Shown here in pieces: positions 11,518 to 24,356 of a stretch of 64,000 bases of DNA. Numbering within the stretch: the first letter of the stretch is position 1; each line of letters opens with the position of its first letter. The notes under the pieces are model-generated. The model ran no database searches, was not told the DNA's origin, and was given only the letters and a program-made list of their open reading frames with translations. The position numbers were made by a program, and so were the translations under genes. This DNA is from Linanthus parryae (lineage: Eukaryota > Streptophyta > Magnoliopsida > Ericales > Polemoniaceae): the NCBI GenBank assembly GCA_023055425.1, contig JALGPY010000002.1:51049321-51113320 (forward strand), read 5' to 3'.

Positions 11518-14428
11518 TTGCTAAATACTGGTGCTAACAATCATGTCACCAACAATGCTCATCAATTCTCTCATCAGCAACCATATCTTGGATCTGACAC
11601 AGTCACAATTGGTAATGGTAATCCTCTGCATATTCACTCTATTGGTCATACTGCTATTCCCATATCTTCTTCAGTCTCATTTAAACTACCTAATGTCTTT
11701 TACTCTCCTCATATGTCAGCTAGTTTGCTGTCTGTGTTTCAATTTACTTCTGACAATAACTGTAGCATTACTTTTAATGCACATGAATTTTTCATCCAGG
11801 ACAACAAGTCCAAGACCATTCTATGTACAGGCCCATGTAAAAATGGTCTCTATCAACTGTCTGCAGCTGTCTCCACCTCACCTACTGTATCCTCCATTTC
11901 CTCTCCAGTGGCTTACTCTGCTTCAGCTTCACATACTACCTCCTTATGGCATCAAAGATTGGGGCATTCAGCTTTTCCCATTCTTCACTCTCTTCAACAG
12001 TGTCGAAATCACAAATTTGTGTCTTCTGTTACTTTGTGTAATTCTTGTTCTATTTCCAATGCTCATAAACTTGTATTTCCTCATTCTAGTTTTCATGCTA
12101 CTGCATTGTTTCAACTAGTTCATTTAGATGTTTGAGGACCTTCCCTTGTACCCTCTTTTCAGCAATACAAGTATTATGTGTTGTTTCTTGATGATTTTAG
12201 TAAGTATTGCTGGTTTTATCCTCTTAAACAGAAGTCAGAAGCCTATACTGCATATCAGCATTTCACAGCTATGATAAAAACTCAATTTCAGTATTCTGTT
12301 AAGACTTTTAGAACTGATAATGGTTCTGTGTTTATAAACTCTGCATTTGCACTATATCTTCAAAATCAGGTACTACTCATCATACTTCTTGTCCCCATAC
12401 CCCTGAACAAAATGGGAGAGTGGAAAGAAAGCATAGACACTTGATGGAAACTGCTCTCACTCTTCCCTCTCATGGACAACTACCCCAAATTTTTTGGTTA
12501 GAATCTACAATCACTGCAAATTTTCTCATTAACAGACTTCCCAAAAAGTCACTTTCTTTTATCTCTCCTTATGAAGTCTTATACAAAACTTCTCCAGATT
12601 ACAATCATCTCAAAGTATTTGGTTGTCTGTGTTACCCCTGGTTAAGACCTTATACTTCCCATAAATTGAAACATAAATCCACTAAATGTCTCTTTTTAGG
12701 TTACTGTCCTCATACAAAGGGTTATAGGTGCTATGACATTGTGTCGAAAGTTGTATATGTCTCTAGGCATGTTGTGTTTGATGAAAACAATTTCCTTCTT
12801 TTTCATGTTCCTCTTCTTCTTCATTTAAACCACCTTCTTACACTTCAGAATGGGCCTTCATTCAACCAATGTTTGTTGCAAATACAACATCATCACCCCC
12901 TTTGTCTACATCTGTGTTTTCTTAATCCATCCTTCCTTCCTCTCCTTTACCTGCTCCTCCATCTCCTTTGCAGTTATCAAACACTCCTATTAAATCCTCT
13001 TCTACTCCTTCACATTCTGAAACATCTTCACCACCCTCACTCCCCACTCATTCTACGATCACTAGAGAAAAGGCTGGTATCACCAAACCTAATCCAAAAT
13101 ATGCTCACCTCAGTGTTGCTAGTTCTGTTGATTCAGAACCCAAATTCTTCAAGGAAGTTGTATTGTCTCCTCTTTGTAAAAATGCTATGCATGAAGAATA
13201 TGATGCTCTTATTCATCAAGGCACTTGGTATTTAGTTCCACTTCCTCCTCACAAAAAGCCCATTGGTTGTAAATGGGTCTACAGACTCAAGAGGCACTCT
13301 AAATGGATCTATTGTTAGACATAAAGCAAGATTGGTTGCTAAGGGTTTTCTGCAACAATATGGTCTGGACTACCCTGAGACCTTCAGTCCAGTGGTCAAA
13401 CCACAAACCATTAGGGTGGTTCTCTCTCTTGCTGTTTCTTCAGACTGGATAATCAGACAACTAGATGTTTCAAATGCTTTTCTGCATGGTTCTCTTCATG
13501 AAGAGGTTTATATGCTTCAACCTCAAGGGTTTGAGAGCTCAACTCATCCTGATTATGTGTGTAAACTACACAAATCCCTCTATGGCCTTAAAAAAGGTCC
13601 AAGAGCTTGGTATAACATGCTCATCAGTTATCTACTTAAGTATGGCTTTCTTCTTAGCAAGGCTGACACTTCCATGTTTGTGCTCAAAAAGCTTCAACTG
13701 ACTATCATAGTATTGGTATATGTAGATGACATTTTAATCACTGGAAGTGATCCTACTGCTGTACAGTCTCTCATCTCCTCCATGAGTACTGTCTTTGCTA
13801 TGAAAGATTTGGGAGAACTCTCCTATTTTCTGGGAATTCAGGTATCTAAAACTGCTCAAGGGCTGCATTTATGTCAACACAAATATGCCTCAGACTTGCT
13901 TGCTAAAGCTGGAATGTCTTCTTGTAAGCCTTGTTCAACTCCATGCTCTCCCAAACCACCAGTCTCACATCCTACTTTTCAGTTTGAAGATGTTTCTTGG
14001 TTCAGATGTTTAGTTGGGGGTCTGCAATATCTGACTATTACCAGACCTGATCTCCAATTTGCAGTCAACTCTATTTTTCAGCATATGCATCAGCCTCTCA
14101 CTTCACATTTTCTGCAACTTAAGAGGATTCTCATATATGTGCAGGGTACTCTTTCTCATGGTTTAGTTCTCCAAAAGAGCTCTTTCCACATTACTGCCTA
14201 TTCTGATGCGGATTGGGCAGGTGATCCTATTACTAGAAGATCCACCACTGGTTTCTGCATCTTTCTTGACACTAATCTCATATCTTTGGTATCTAAGAAG
14301 AAGCATATAGTTTCAAGGTCTTTTACAGAGGCAGAGTACAGGGCTATTGCTTCCACTTCTGTAGAATTAAATTGGCTCAAGTATCTCTTTCATGATCTGG
14401 GTATTCATCTTCCCCAGCTCCCAGTTCT
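11518..14428 (+). pseudogene. Copia-2 pol, first part: protease, integrase, reverse transcriptase, RNase H N-part
   Basis: Protease: the active-site triad appears as NTGA (about 11525), with Asp changed to Asn. Integrase: LWHQRLGHS zinc-binding start (11944), a TGA stop at 12133-12135 where Trp is usual (HLDVxGPS), TDNGS (12315), then a frameshift near 12369 before the PEQNGRVER segment carrying the catalytic Glu. More frame changes follow near 12800 and 13290. [34 protein letters not shown] and YVDDIL (13718-13735) are intact. RNase H begins with YSDADWAGD (14202) and EAEYRA (14330). The chain stops where the Gypsy element enters at 14429. At least one stop and three frameshifts make pol non-functional even without the insertion. 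Confidence 0.93.
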
Positions 14429-14582
14429 TGTAACACCCCTATTTCTCAAGCGAGCTCTAAGTGCAATATCAAGACTTTGGGGGCAAATTTGTTAATAGTA
14501 TTGCACGGCTTTAAAGTTAGAATTTCGGAGTGTTGGCGATACTCGGAAGTTGTTAGAATGATTTTGAGTCACTAGAGATGTT
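14429..14582 (+). repeat. Gypsy LTR stub (first about 154 bp)
   Basis: Matches the start of the LTR at 15268 with one substitution, then jumps into internal sequence. The junction 14580-14582 (GTT) is shared by both parents, a 3-bp microhomology. Confidence 0.93.
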
Positions 14583-15267
14583 TACCAGTCCGCTGGCGTG
14601 ACTCTTAGTACGACGGTACTATGAGTTGTACCCGCTGTGTAGACTAAGTTGGAACATTTGAAAAACATTCGAGTTGTGATGGAGAGACACGTTGTGTGAC
14701 GACACATAGTGTTCTTTTCTCCCTCTTATGCGTGGAACACTTGAGGTGATTGGTTTATCTAATCCTCTACAAGTAAAAGAACACTTTTAACGCGGATGAT
14801 TCAAGCAAAATGACATATTAGCCTTGATAAAAGTATTTGTCTAAAAGTTCCGAGATTTATCTAAATTCTAGCAAATTTTTGAGTTGTTTCTAAAATTGAG
14901 AACTTGTATGTTGTTATCGAACTTTCAAAATCTTGTTTCGAACTTTTACTTGTACTAATCATATATGAAATCCTATTGTGATGCGAGTCTTGGCTGGATA
15001 GTAATATAGACTCATAATAGACCCCGTCGTGCGGAGAGTAAGAATGAGAAATTTCTTCCAGTTAAGGTGTTTCTAGCTGATCATCTAAGGAAGCCATCTT
15101 TTGGGAGCAGAACATCCGACGAGAGCGCTTTATGTACTTGTCTGGCTAAGTCAAATAGACTGAGTCACTGTGCTGCAGTTTATGTATGTGGGTAAGTATA
15201 GAATGAGATCTTCGGGGAGTATAGAATGAGATCTTCGGGGACGAAGATTCTTTTAAGATGGGTAGAT
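14583..15267 (+). other. Gypsy internal region, 3' part (duplicate)
   Basis: Same sequence and same length as the region ending at 20314 (compare 14584-15267 with 19631-20314). Non-coding. Ends with a 22-bp tandem duplication (AGTATAGAATGAGATCTTCGGGG-type) and the purine tract before the LTR. Confidence 0.93.
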
Positions 15268-18200
15268 TGTAACACCCCTATTTCTCAAGCGAGCTCTAAG
15301 TGCAATATCAAGACTTTGGGGGCAAATTTGTAAATAGTATTGCACGGCTTTAAAGTTAGAATTTCGGAGTGTTGGCGATACTCGGAAGTTGTTAGAATGA
15401 TTTTGAGTCACTAGAGATGTTCGGGGTGGTTGTGCAATTCTCTGAAATTAAGTAGAACCTATAATTCTAGTTGTACACTAAAGTTTGAAAAACTACACTT
15501 TCACCCCCCCCCCTTGCATGAATGCCACTTGTTCAACCCAATTAGACACCTCACTAGGTGAGAAGTCAACACCTCCAACTCCCTCCTTCACAGCACAATC
15601 TGAGGAAAAAAGTCTTTCTCTCTCTCTCTCATCCTTCATCCTCATCTTCTTCTTCTTCTTCCCTCAAGAACAACCACCACAACTACCACCCTATCACCAC
15701 CACCACTCTTCCATTTCGAAAACTGTTATAGCTGGAGATAGAGGGTGACGGGGGGAGCAAAACGCACAAATCAATTCAAAGTTTGATCGGGTATCGAGAG
15801 AGAAAATCCCATTCAAAGGTGAAGAACCCTAACCCTTCAATCCTCAAATTCTCTCTATTTGTTGATTCTCAGTTGTTAATTCTTTCTCCGTTGTATTCGT
15901 GAGACCAAGGCGAGCTCAGAAAGCACAAGAACATGCCCTAACTCGCCGGATTTCGTTCGCCGGAAACTGGGCTTGAAACCCGACGGGAACGGGCAGGAAG
16001 GCCGACGGGAGGCTGGGTGTTTGTCTCTCTCGGTGTTTTCTTCAGTTTCAAGCCTTCCCTGAGGTCTCTAGTCGATTTGGAGCTCATTACTTGGCCTATG
16101 CATCACCTGGAGCTCGCGGAACAACGCTGCACGTCGCCGGAGCTCCCCTACGTCGCCGGCGAACCGCCATGGACGGCGAAGCTTGGGTAAGCTTCGTTTC
16201 TCCACCAAATTTCGCATTCTTTACATCAAACTGTTCCTAATCATGTCTAGAACACATTTAGATCACCTAAACACGACTGTAACAACAAATTATTCGGGTT
16301 TGATTCGTGCATGTTGAGTTTTCCGACTTGAAAACCTACCCTGTTCATGAGTCGATAACTTCCTCAATTCTTGACCAAATCATGCGTGGTTTCTTCTAGT
16401 GTACTCCTGGGTGTGTTGTCTACAAGTTTCGTTTGAATTTCGTGGTCCAATTTCATCTCTAAACCCTCTGAAATCGGGCTTGAACATGGTCAGTGAGTGT
16501 GGTACTCGCTGTGTTCTTGGCTGTGAGGGCTCAAATTTTTCTAAGTATAGGATGCTATGGTGAAACACCCATTTTCAAACCCTTGTATCTTCTTCAAAAC
16601 TTAATGAAATTTAGATCCGTTTTCTCCTATGTGTAGCTGGTATATAATACTTCAAATCATCGTCTCTGGGTCATGTTCAAATTTATAACGGATTTCTCAC
16701 AAAACGAGCCTAAAGTTGCTAGTTTGAACTCGCGAAGCACTATCGAATTTTTCTAAGTATTGAATCGTAATTTTCATCCAACTTTGGCTAGCGATATTTC
16801 TTTGAATACTTGGAGTTTATAGGAGTTCAAATATGTTCTGGAATCCTTGCAATGTCATCTTCAAAACCCTATTTCCGGTTTCTTAAAACTCCTTCTCAAT
16901 TGATCATAAATCAGTCGCGAAGTTGACTACTTGAAACGACTTTTCGCTATCTTTGATATTCGGTTTTGAGCATTTGAATGGCGTTTCTGGCCTTAACGTT
17001 CTTCACGAAACTTGTTCGTATTCATATTCTGAGTCTATATATCAATTTTGACCAAGTTTGACTTTCCGAAAACCCTAGTTTGACTGAACTGTATAGGGGG
17101 GGCAAAATAGTCATTTCACATAAACTTTGAATTGAGGTTAGTTTAGTAACTTGGAGTTGTCAGCATGTCTTGTATGCGTGTTTGGAGTACTTGTATGTAA
17201 TTCTGGGCTAGGGTTGACCAAGTCAAATGTGGGGGTCTTTTTGCAGTTTTACTAAACTTCGGGGGCCTATGTGCAATTAATTAAAACTTTGCATTTGAAA
17301 AAAGTCAATGTTTTGAGACCAACAACCTGACTTAGAAGGATACTTGGAGCCTTAAGAATGAATTATTTGACTCGGGAGTTATCAAATCAATAGTTGGGGT
17401 CTTTTTGCAATTTTAGCAAACTTTAGGGGCCTAAGTGCAATTTATTGAAAGTTGTAGATTTCAATGCTAAGTTCATATGGAAGAGTTTGGAGTTAATTCT
17501 CACATGTTTTCGGGCCAATATGAGTATAATTTGGGATCTAGGAAGTTTCAGACACTGTACTAAACGGTTTTGGAGTATCAGGGGCATTTTGGTCAAGTTA
17601 GTTTGCATGACCCGCATTCCATCGCATTATTGCATACAACCTCATATAGAGGGTAAATGCTAATAGACTGTATACTTGACTTGTTTATATCCAGCCGTTG
17701 TTGAGGACCGTTCCGCAATAGACGAACGTGTTCGTATCGCTGCATTCACTGTTAGACCGGATTCACATGAGATGAGCGTTATATGAGTGCTAGCTTTGCT
17801 TTGCGCCTTTCATGGCTCAGAGGTAAGTACATATGTACGACCTTTTCATATCAAAGTATGCGTAAGTGCTTGATGTTTCAAATGAATGTTTGTTATATGA
17901 AATAGTATGAGAATGCATGTTTTCCACTCGAAAGTTGTTGAACTATTTTATGCATCTCCTTTGAGAACTCTCCGAAATTACTTGTGAATTGTTGACATCC
18001 TGATTCTAGTTATGTGAAAGAGAAGAAATAAAATACCTCTAATAGACTTAGGACGATGTACAGAGTACTGTTATTAATGGGAGGCATCAAGCGATCCTCC
18101 ATTTTCGTATGGCTAATACCATTGAAGCAATGCTTCTTATTATTGGATAGAACGTCAATGTTCAAAAATCCGCCCCCGATGAGCCAAAATGTACCAATTT

Positions 18201-19055
18201 ATTGAGGCCAAGGGTTTTATAGAGCTATAGAGTGCTACTTATACTTGTAAGGGTCACTACGGTATAGGGGTGTCGACACTTAAGGCCTTTTAGCTAATGT
18301 TGTGAGCGGGGTTGACGAATGGGCTCCCTTAACGCTCGGGTGAAATAGGGTTTGATAGACCCTAGAAGGAACCCTTAGTAGTTATTTCGTGATCCCTCTG
18401 TCTACATCGATCCTGCTGGTGGCTCTTGACACGCCTCAGCTAAATTAAACTGTTGATTGAAGTCGAAAATCAAAATTGGCTACTTATTAATGTTGTTTGT
18501 GGCTCTTGATATGCCCTTATTGATTTGAAATGAATTGTAAATCTTGGCAACTCATGAAGTACTATCGTTATCAGTTCAAATGAACTTGTTTACTCTGGAT
18601 ATTTTACCAACTACTCGTGGTTTCTCAATGTTATTAAATTGAGAGGTTTTGTTACTCGTTTACTTCCAGTTGTTCCAAATTCTCCAACATGATAGCTTTA
18701 CTATTTAAATCTTCTAATTTGTTTCAACTCATGCTTCCGTGCCACTCGATGCTTTACATGTCGTAGTATGTATTTACTCAGTTTTTACTGATTATTTCTT
18801 CAAAACTGCGTCGGCATTTGCCATTTTAAAACCGCAGGTCGTCAATCAAGTTTGGGGAATGGGAACGCAGGAACGAGACGAAGAAGTATAGCTTAACTTA
18901 GATCACTTAGTAGATCACAAATTTTATGTTTTAAATTGTACTTATCATCGAAATTTGTTATGTACTTAAACCGAAATGTAAATTTAATAGTTAATAATCT
19001 ACTCTTGGTCATCGATTGTCACGTTAACCCTGAACCGAGATCCCGGGACGTTTCA
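15268..19055 (+). repeat. Gypsy LTR, second block (3788 bp)
   Basis: TGTAACACCCC to GGGACGTTTCA. Almost identical to 20315-24101: by eye only a handful of substitutions (for example near 16400, 16541 and 18203) and one C-run length change (10 versus 9 C near 15503). Contains a CT-rich, GC-moderate block at 15480-16190 that may hold the promoter and leader. Open frames in it are short and look non-coding. Confidence 0.95.
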
Positions 19056-20314
19056 GATGGTATCAGAGCATCGGTTCTCCGGTTAAAGTGACCTTTCGAT
19101 TTCCATTAGTAGATAATAAGAAAGATAAAATGTTTTCAAAATTTAAAATTGATTAGGATAACCCAATTTGGCAATAAGAAGTAAACAAGCCGTCGGGGAG
19201 TTTGGGTACTTGCGTATTATGAAACTCGACTTGTACCGTGTATGTTGATTAAATGTTAATGACTATATGAGATGTTCATGCAAAGTTTACTTGCCTATTT
19301 ACATGCGCAATATTTATGTGACATGCCTATCTATATCAAATTGTTTGTCGTAGTTGTGTGATGCGTATCCTTGACTCTTTATTTTTGTAAGTGATTTCTC
19401 GACGAGTGAGTAACAACGATGTGACTTAGAAAACCCCGAGACCATTCTTTCGCACCTACGAGTGACGAACTTTAAAACATTAGTTTGACTTTGATTTATT
19501 TTGAGCTAAATTTGACTTAGTTCCTTCCCAAAATTGGAAAGTGTTTGACAAAAAAAAAATATATTGGTTTCTGGAAAAATTATTGACGTTTCAAGCTACC
19601 AAATGCCAAGTGATATGGACCACTTTGTTTACCAGTCCGCTGGCGTGACTCTTAGTACGACGGTACTATGAGTTGTACCCGCTGTGTAGACTAAGTTGGA
19701 ACATTTGAAAAACATTCGAGTTGTGATGGAGAGACACGTTGTGTGACGACACATAGTGTTCTTTTCTCCCTCTTATGCGTGGAACACTTGAGGTGATTGG
19801 TTTATCTAATCCTCTACAAGTAAAAGAACACTTTTAACGCGGATGATTCAAGCAAAATGACATATTAGCCTTGATAAAAGTATTTGTCTAAAAGTTCCGA
19901 GATTTATCTAAATTCTAGCAAATTTTTGAGTTGTTTCTAAAATTGAGAACTTGTATGTTGTTATCGAACTTTCAAAATCTTGTTTCGAACTTTTACTTGT
20001 ACTAATCATATATGAAATCCTATTGTGATGCGAGTCTTGGCTGGATAGTAATATAGACTCATAATAGACCCCGTCGTGCGGAGAGTAAGAATGAGAAATT
20101 TCTTCCAGTTAAGGTGTTTCTAGCTGATCATCTAAGGAAGCCATCTTTTGGGAGCAGAACATCCGACGAGAGCGCTTTATGTACTTGTCTGGCTAAGTCA
20201 AATAGACTGAGTCACTGTGCTGCAGTTTATGTATGTGGGTAAGTATAGAATGAGATCTTCGGGGAGTATAGAATGAGATCTTCGGGGACGAAGATTCTTT
20301 TAAGATGGGTAGAT
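19056..20314 (+). other. Gypsy internal region (1259 bp), non-coding
   Basis: Lies between two full LTRs. No gag, protease, integrase or RT motif on either strand. Its second half is duplicated at 14583-15267. Includes the 22-bp duplication near 20244-20290 and the polypurine tract (AAGATGGGTAGAT) just before 20315. Confidence 0.9.
19058..19070 (+). other. Gypsy primer-binding site (tRNA-Met)
   Basis: TGGTATCAGAGCA lies two bases (GA) after the LTR end at 19055. Confidence 0.88.
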
Positions 20315-23300
20315 TGTAACACCCCTATTTCTCAAGCGAGCTCTAAGTGCAATATCAAGACTTTGGGGGCAAATTTGTAAATAGTATTGCACGGCTTTAA
20401 AGTTAGAATTTCGGAGTGTTGGCGATACTCGGAAGTTGTTAGAATGATTTTGAGTCACTAGAGATGTTCGGGGTGGTTGTGCAATTCTCTGAAATTAAGT
20501 AGAACCTATAATTCTAGTTGTACACTAAAGTTTGAAAAACTACACTTTCACCCCCCCCCTTGCATGAATGCCACTTGTTCAACCCAATTAGACACCTCAC
20601 TAGGTGAGAAGTCAACACCTCCAACTCCCTCCTTCACAGCACAATCTGAGGAAAAAAGTCTTTCTCTCTCTCTCTCATCCTTCATCCTCATCTTCTTCTT
20701 CTTCTTCCCTCAAGAACAACCACCACAACTACCACCCTATCACCACCACCACTCTTCCATTTCGAAAACTGTTATAGCTGGAGATAGAGGGTGACGGGGG
20801 GAGCAAAACGCACAAATCAATTCAAAGTTTGATCGGGTATCGAGAGAGAAAATCCCATTCAAAGGTGAAGAACCCTAACCCTTCAATCCTCAAATTCTCT
20901 CTATTTGTTGATTCTCAGTTGTTAATTCTTTCTCCGTTGTATTCGTGAGACCAAGGCGAGCTCAGAAAGCACAAGAACATGCCCTAACTCGCCGGATTTC
21001 GTTCGCCGGAAACTGGGCTTGAAACCCGACGGGAACGGGCAGGAAGGCCGACGGGAGGCTGGGTGTTTGTCTCTCTCGGTGTTTTCTTCAGTTTCAAGCC
21101 TTCCCTGAGGTCTCTAGTCGATTTGGAGCTCATTACTTGGCCTATGCATCACCTGGAGCTCGCGGAACAACGCTGCACGTCGCCGGAGCTCCCCTACGTC
21201 GCCGGCGAACCGCCATGGACGGCGAAGCTTGGGTAAGCTTCGTTTCTCCACCAAATTTCGCATTCTTTACATCAAACTGTTCCTAATCATGTCTAGAACA
21301 CATTTAGATCACCTAAACACGACTGTAACAACAAATTATTCGGGTTTGATTCGTGCATGTTGAGTTTTCCGACTTGAAAACCTACCCTGTTCATGAGTCG
21401 ATAACTTCCTCAATTCTTGACCAAATCATGCGTGGTTTCTTCCAGTGTACTCCTGGGTGTGTTGTCTACAAGTTTCGTTTGAATTTCGTGGTCCAATTTC
21501 ATCTCTAAACCCTCTGAAATCGGGCTTGAACATGGTCAGTGAGTGTGGTACTCGCTGTGTTCTTGGCTGTGAGGGCTCAAATTTTTTTAAGTATAGGATG
21601 CTATGGTGAAACACCCATTTTCAAACCCTTGTATCTTCTTCAAAACTTAATGAAATTTAGATCCGTTTTCTCCTATGTGTAGCTGGTATATAATACTTCA
21701 AATCATCGTCTCTGGGTCATGTTCAAATTTATAACGGATTTCTCACAAAACGAGCCTAAAGTTGCTAGTTTGAACTCGCGAAGCACTATCGAATTTTTCT
21801 AAGTATTGAATCGTAATTTTCATCCAACTTTGGCTAGCGATATTTCTTTGAATACTTGGAGTTTATAGGAGTTCAAATATGTTCTGGAATCCTTGCAATG
21901 TCATCTTCAAAACCCTATTTCCGGTTTCTTAAAACTCCTTCTCAATTGATCATAAATCAGTCGCGAAGTTGACTACTTGAAACGACTTTTCGCTATCTTT
22001 GATATTCGGTTTTGAGCATTTGAATGGCGTTTCTGGCCTTAACGTTCTTCACGAAACTTGTTCGTATTCATATTCTGAGTCTATATATCAATTTTGACCA
22101 AGTTTGACTTTCCGAAAACCCTAGTTTGACTGAACTGTATAGGGGGGGCAAAATAGTCATTTCACATAAACTTTGAATTGAGGTTAGTTTAGTAACTTGG
22201 AGTTGTCAGCATGTCTTGTATGCGTGTTTGGAGTACTTGTATGTAATTCTGGGCTAGGGTTGACCAAGTCAAATGTGGGGGTCTTTTTGCAGTTTTACTA
22301 AACTTCGGGGGCCTATGTGCAATTAATTAAAACTTTGCATTTGAAAAAAGTCAATGTTTTGAGACCAACAACCTGACTTAGAAGGATACTTGGAGCCTTA
22401 AGAATGAATTATTTGACTCGGGAGTTATCAAATCAATAGTTGGGGTCTTTTTGCAATTTTAGCAAACTTTAGGGGCCTAAGTGCAATTTATTGAAAGTTG
22501 TAGATTTCAATGCTAAGTTCATATGGAAGAGTTTGGAGTTAATTCTCACATGTTTTCGGGCCAATATGAGTATAATTTGGGATCTAGGAAGTTTCAGACA
22601 CTGTACTAAACGGTTTTGGAGTATCAGGGGCATTTTGGTCAAGTTAGTTTGCATGACCCGCATTCCATCGCATTATTGCATACAACCTCATATAGAGGGT
22701 AAATGCTAATAGACTGTATACTTGACTTGTTTATATCCAGCCGTTGTTGAGGACCGTTCCGCAATAGACGAACGTGTTCGTATCGCTGCATTCACTGTTA
22801 GACCGGATTCACATGAGATGAGCGTTATATGAGTGCTAGCTTTGCTTTGCGCCTTTCATGGCTCAGAGGTAAGTACATATGTACGACCTTTTCATATCAA
22901 AGTATGCGTAAGTGCTTGATGTTTCAAATGAATGTTTGTTATATGAAATAGTATGAGAATGCATGTTTTCCACTCGAAAGTTGTTGAACTATTTTATGCA
23001 TCTCCTTTGAGAACTCTCCGAAATTACTTGTGAATTGTTGACATCCTGATTCTAGTTATGTGAAAGAGAAGAAATAAAATACCTCTAATAGACTTAGGAC
23101 GATGTACAGAGTACTGTTATTAATGGGAGGCATCAAGCGATCCTCCATTTTCGTATGGCTAATACCATTGAAGCAATGCTTCTTATTATTGGATAGAACG
23201 TCAATGTTCAAAAATCCGCCCCCGATGAGCCAAAATGTACCAAGTTATTGAGGCCAAGGGTTTTATAGAGCTATAGAGTGCTACTTATACTTGTAAGGGT

Positions 23301-24101
23301 CACTACGGTATAGGGGTGTCGACACTTAAGGCCTTTTAGCTAATGTTGTGAGCGGGGTTGACGAATGGGCTCCCTTAACGCTCGGGTGAAATAGGGTTTG
23401 ATAGACCCTAGAAGGAACCCTTAGTAGTTATTTCGTGATCCCTCTGTCTACATCGATCCTGCTGGTGGCTCTTGACACGCCTCAGCTAAATTAAACTGTT
23501 GATTGAAGTCGAAAATCAAAATTGGCTACTTATTAATGTTGTTTGTGGCTCTTGATATGCCCTTATTGATTTGAAATGAATTGTAAATCTTGGCAACTCA
23601 TGAAGTACTATCGTTATCAGTTCAAATGAACTTGTTTACTCTGGATATTTTACCAACTACTCGTGGTTTCTCAATGTTATTAAATTGAGAGGTTTTGTTA
23701 CTCGTTTACTTCCAGTTGTTCCAAATTCTCCAACATGATAGCTTTACTATTTAAATCTTCTAATTTGTTTCAACTCATGCTTCCGTGCCACTCGATGCTT
23801 TACATGTCGTAGTATGTATTTACTCAGTTTTTACTGATTATTTCTTCAAAACTGCGTCGGCATTTGCCATTTTAAAACCGCAGGTCGTCAATCAAGTTTG
23901 GGGAATGGGAACGCAGGAACGAGACGAAGAAGTATAGCTTAACTTAGATCACTTAGTAGATCACAAATTTTATGTTTTAAATTGTACTTATCATCGAAAT
24001 TTGTTATGTACTTAAACCGAAATGTAAATTTAATAGTTAATAATCTACTCTTGGTCATCGATTGTCACGTTAACCCTGAACCGAGATCCCGGGACGTTTC
24101 A
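20315..24101 (+). repeat. Gypsy LTR, third block (3787 bp)
   Basis: Near-identical partner of 15268-19055. Its last base is followed directly by the GTTCT target duplication and then by the rest of Copia-2 RNase H. Confidence 0.95.
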
Positions 24102-24106
24102 GTTCT

Positions 24107-24356
24107 CTTGTGTGATAATCTATCTGCCATTGCTCTAGCTAGCAATCCTGTGTTTCATGCTAGAACAAAGCATATTGAGGTGGACTTTCATTTTATCAGA
24201 GAGCAGGTAGCTGCTAAACAACTTCATTTGCTTCATGTCTCCAGTGCTGCTCAAGTTGCTGATGTCTTCAGAATGGCCCTGAATGCTCCTCAGTACACTC
24301 CTTTTCGCTCCAAGCTTCAAGTCTATTCAGTCTCTCAGCTTGAGGGGGCATGTTAA
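24107..24356 (+). pseudogene. Copia-2 pol, last part: RNase H C-terminus
   Basis: Continues the RNase H exactly where it was cut. The sequence carries the catalytic CDNLSAIALA segment, HARTKHIEVDFHFIRE, and a degenerate form (VADVFRMAL) of the usual ADxxTKxL motif. It ends LEGAC with the stop at the first bases of the 3' LTR. It is in frame with the 14.3-kb segment once the Gypsy and one copy of its GTTCT duplication are discounted. Confidence 0.92.
24339..24350 (+). other. Copia-2 polypurine tract
   Basis: CTTGAGGGGGCA immediately precedes the 3' LTR. It primes plus-strand synthesis in this class of element. Confidence 0.8.

Larger units (their letters stand above)
14429..24101 (+). mobile_element. 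Nested Gypsy-type non-autonomous LTR element in tandem (three LTR blocks)
   Basis: Starts TGTAACACCCC and ends GGGACGTTTCA, with GTTCT duplicated on both sides (14424-14428, 24102-24106). Order: a 5' LTR stub (14429-14582), the 3' part of an internal region (14583-15267), a full LTR (15268-19055), a full internal region (19056-20314) and a full LTR (20315-24101). No gag or pol is present, so it would need another element's proteins. TGTAACACCCC and TTTCA termini, the tRNA-Met primer site with a two-base spacer and the GGGGACGAAGATTC stretch before the polypurine tract resemble Tekay/Del-type chromoviruses (inference). Confidence 0.93.

Noticed and set aside
15485..15748. Repeated 87-105 residue frame with a His/Pro-rich tail in the Gypsy LTRs (also at 20477-20794)
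   Set aside because: Low-complexity CT/CCA-rich LTR sequence. No domain, and present only because the LTR is duplicated.
17423..17663. Overlapping 64- and 72-residue frames on opposite strands in the Gypsy LTR
   Set aside because: Identical in both LTRs, no family similarity recognised, overlapping on both strands. Treated as chance frames.
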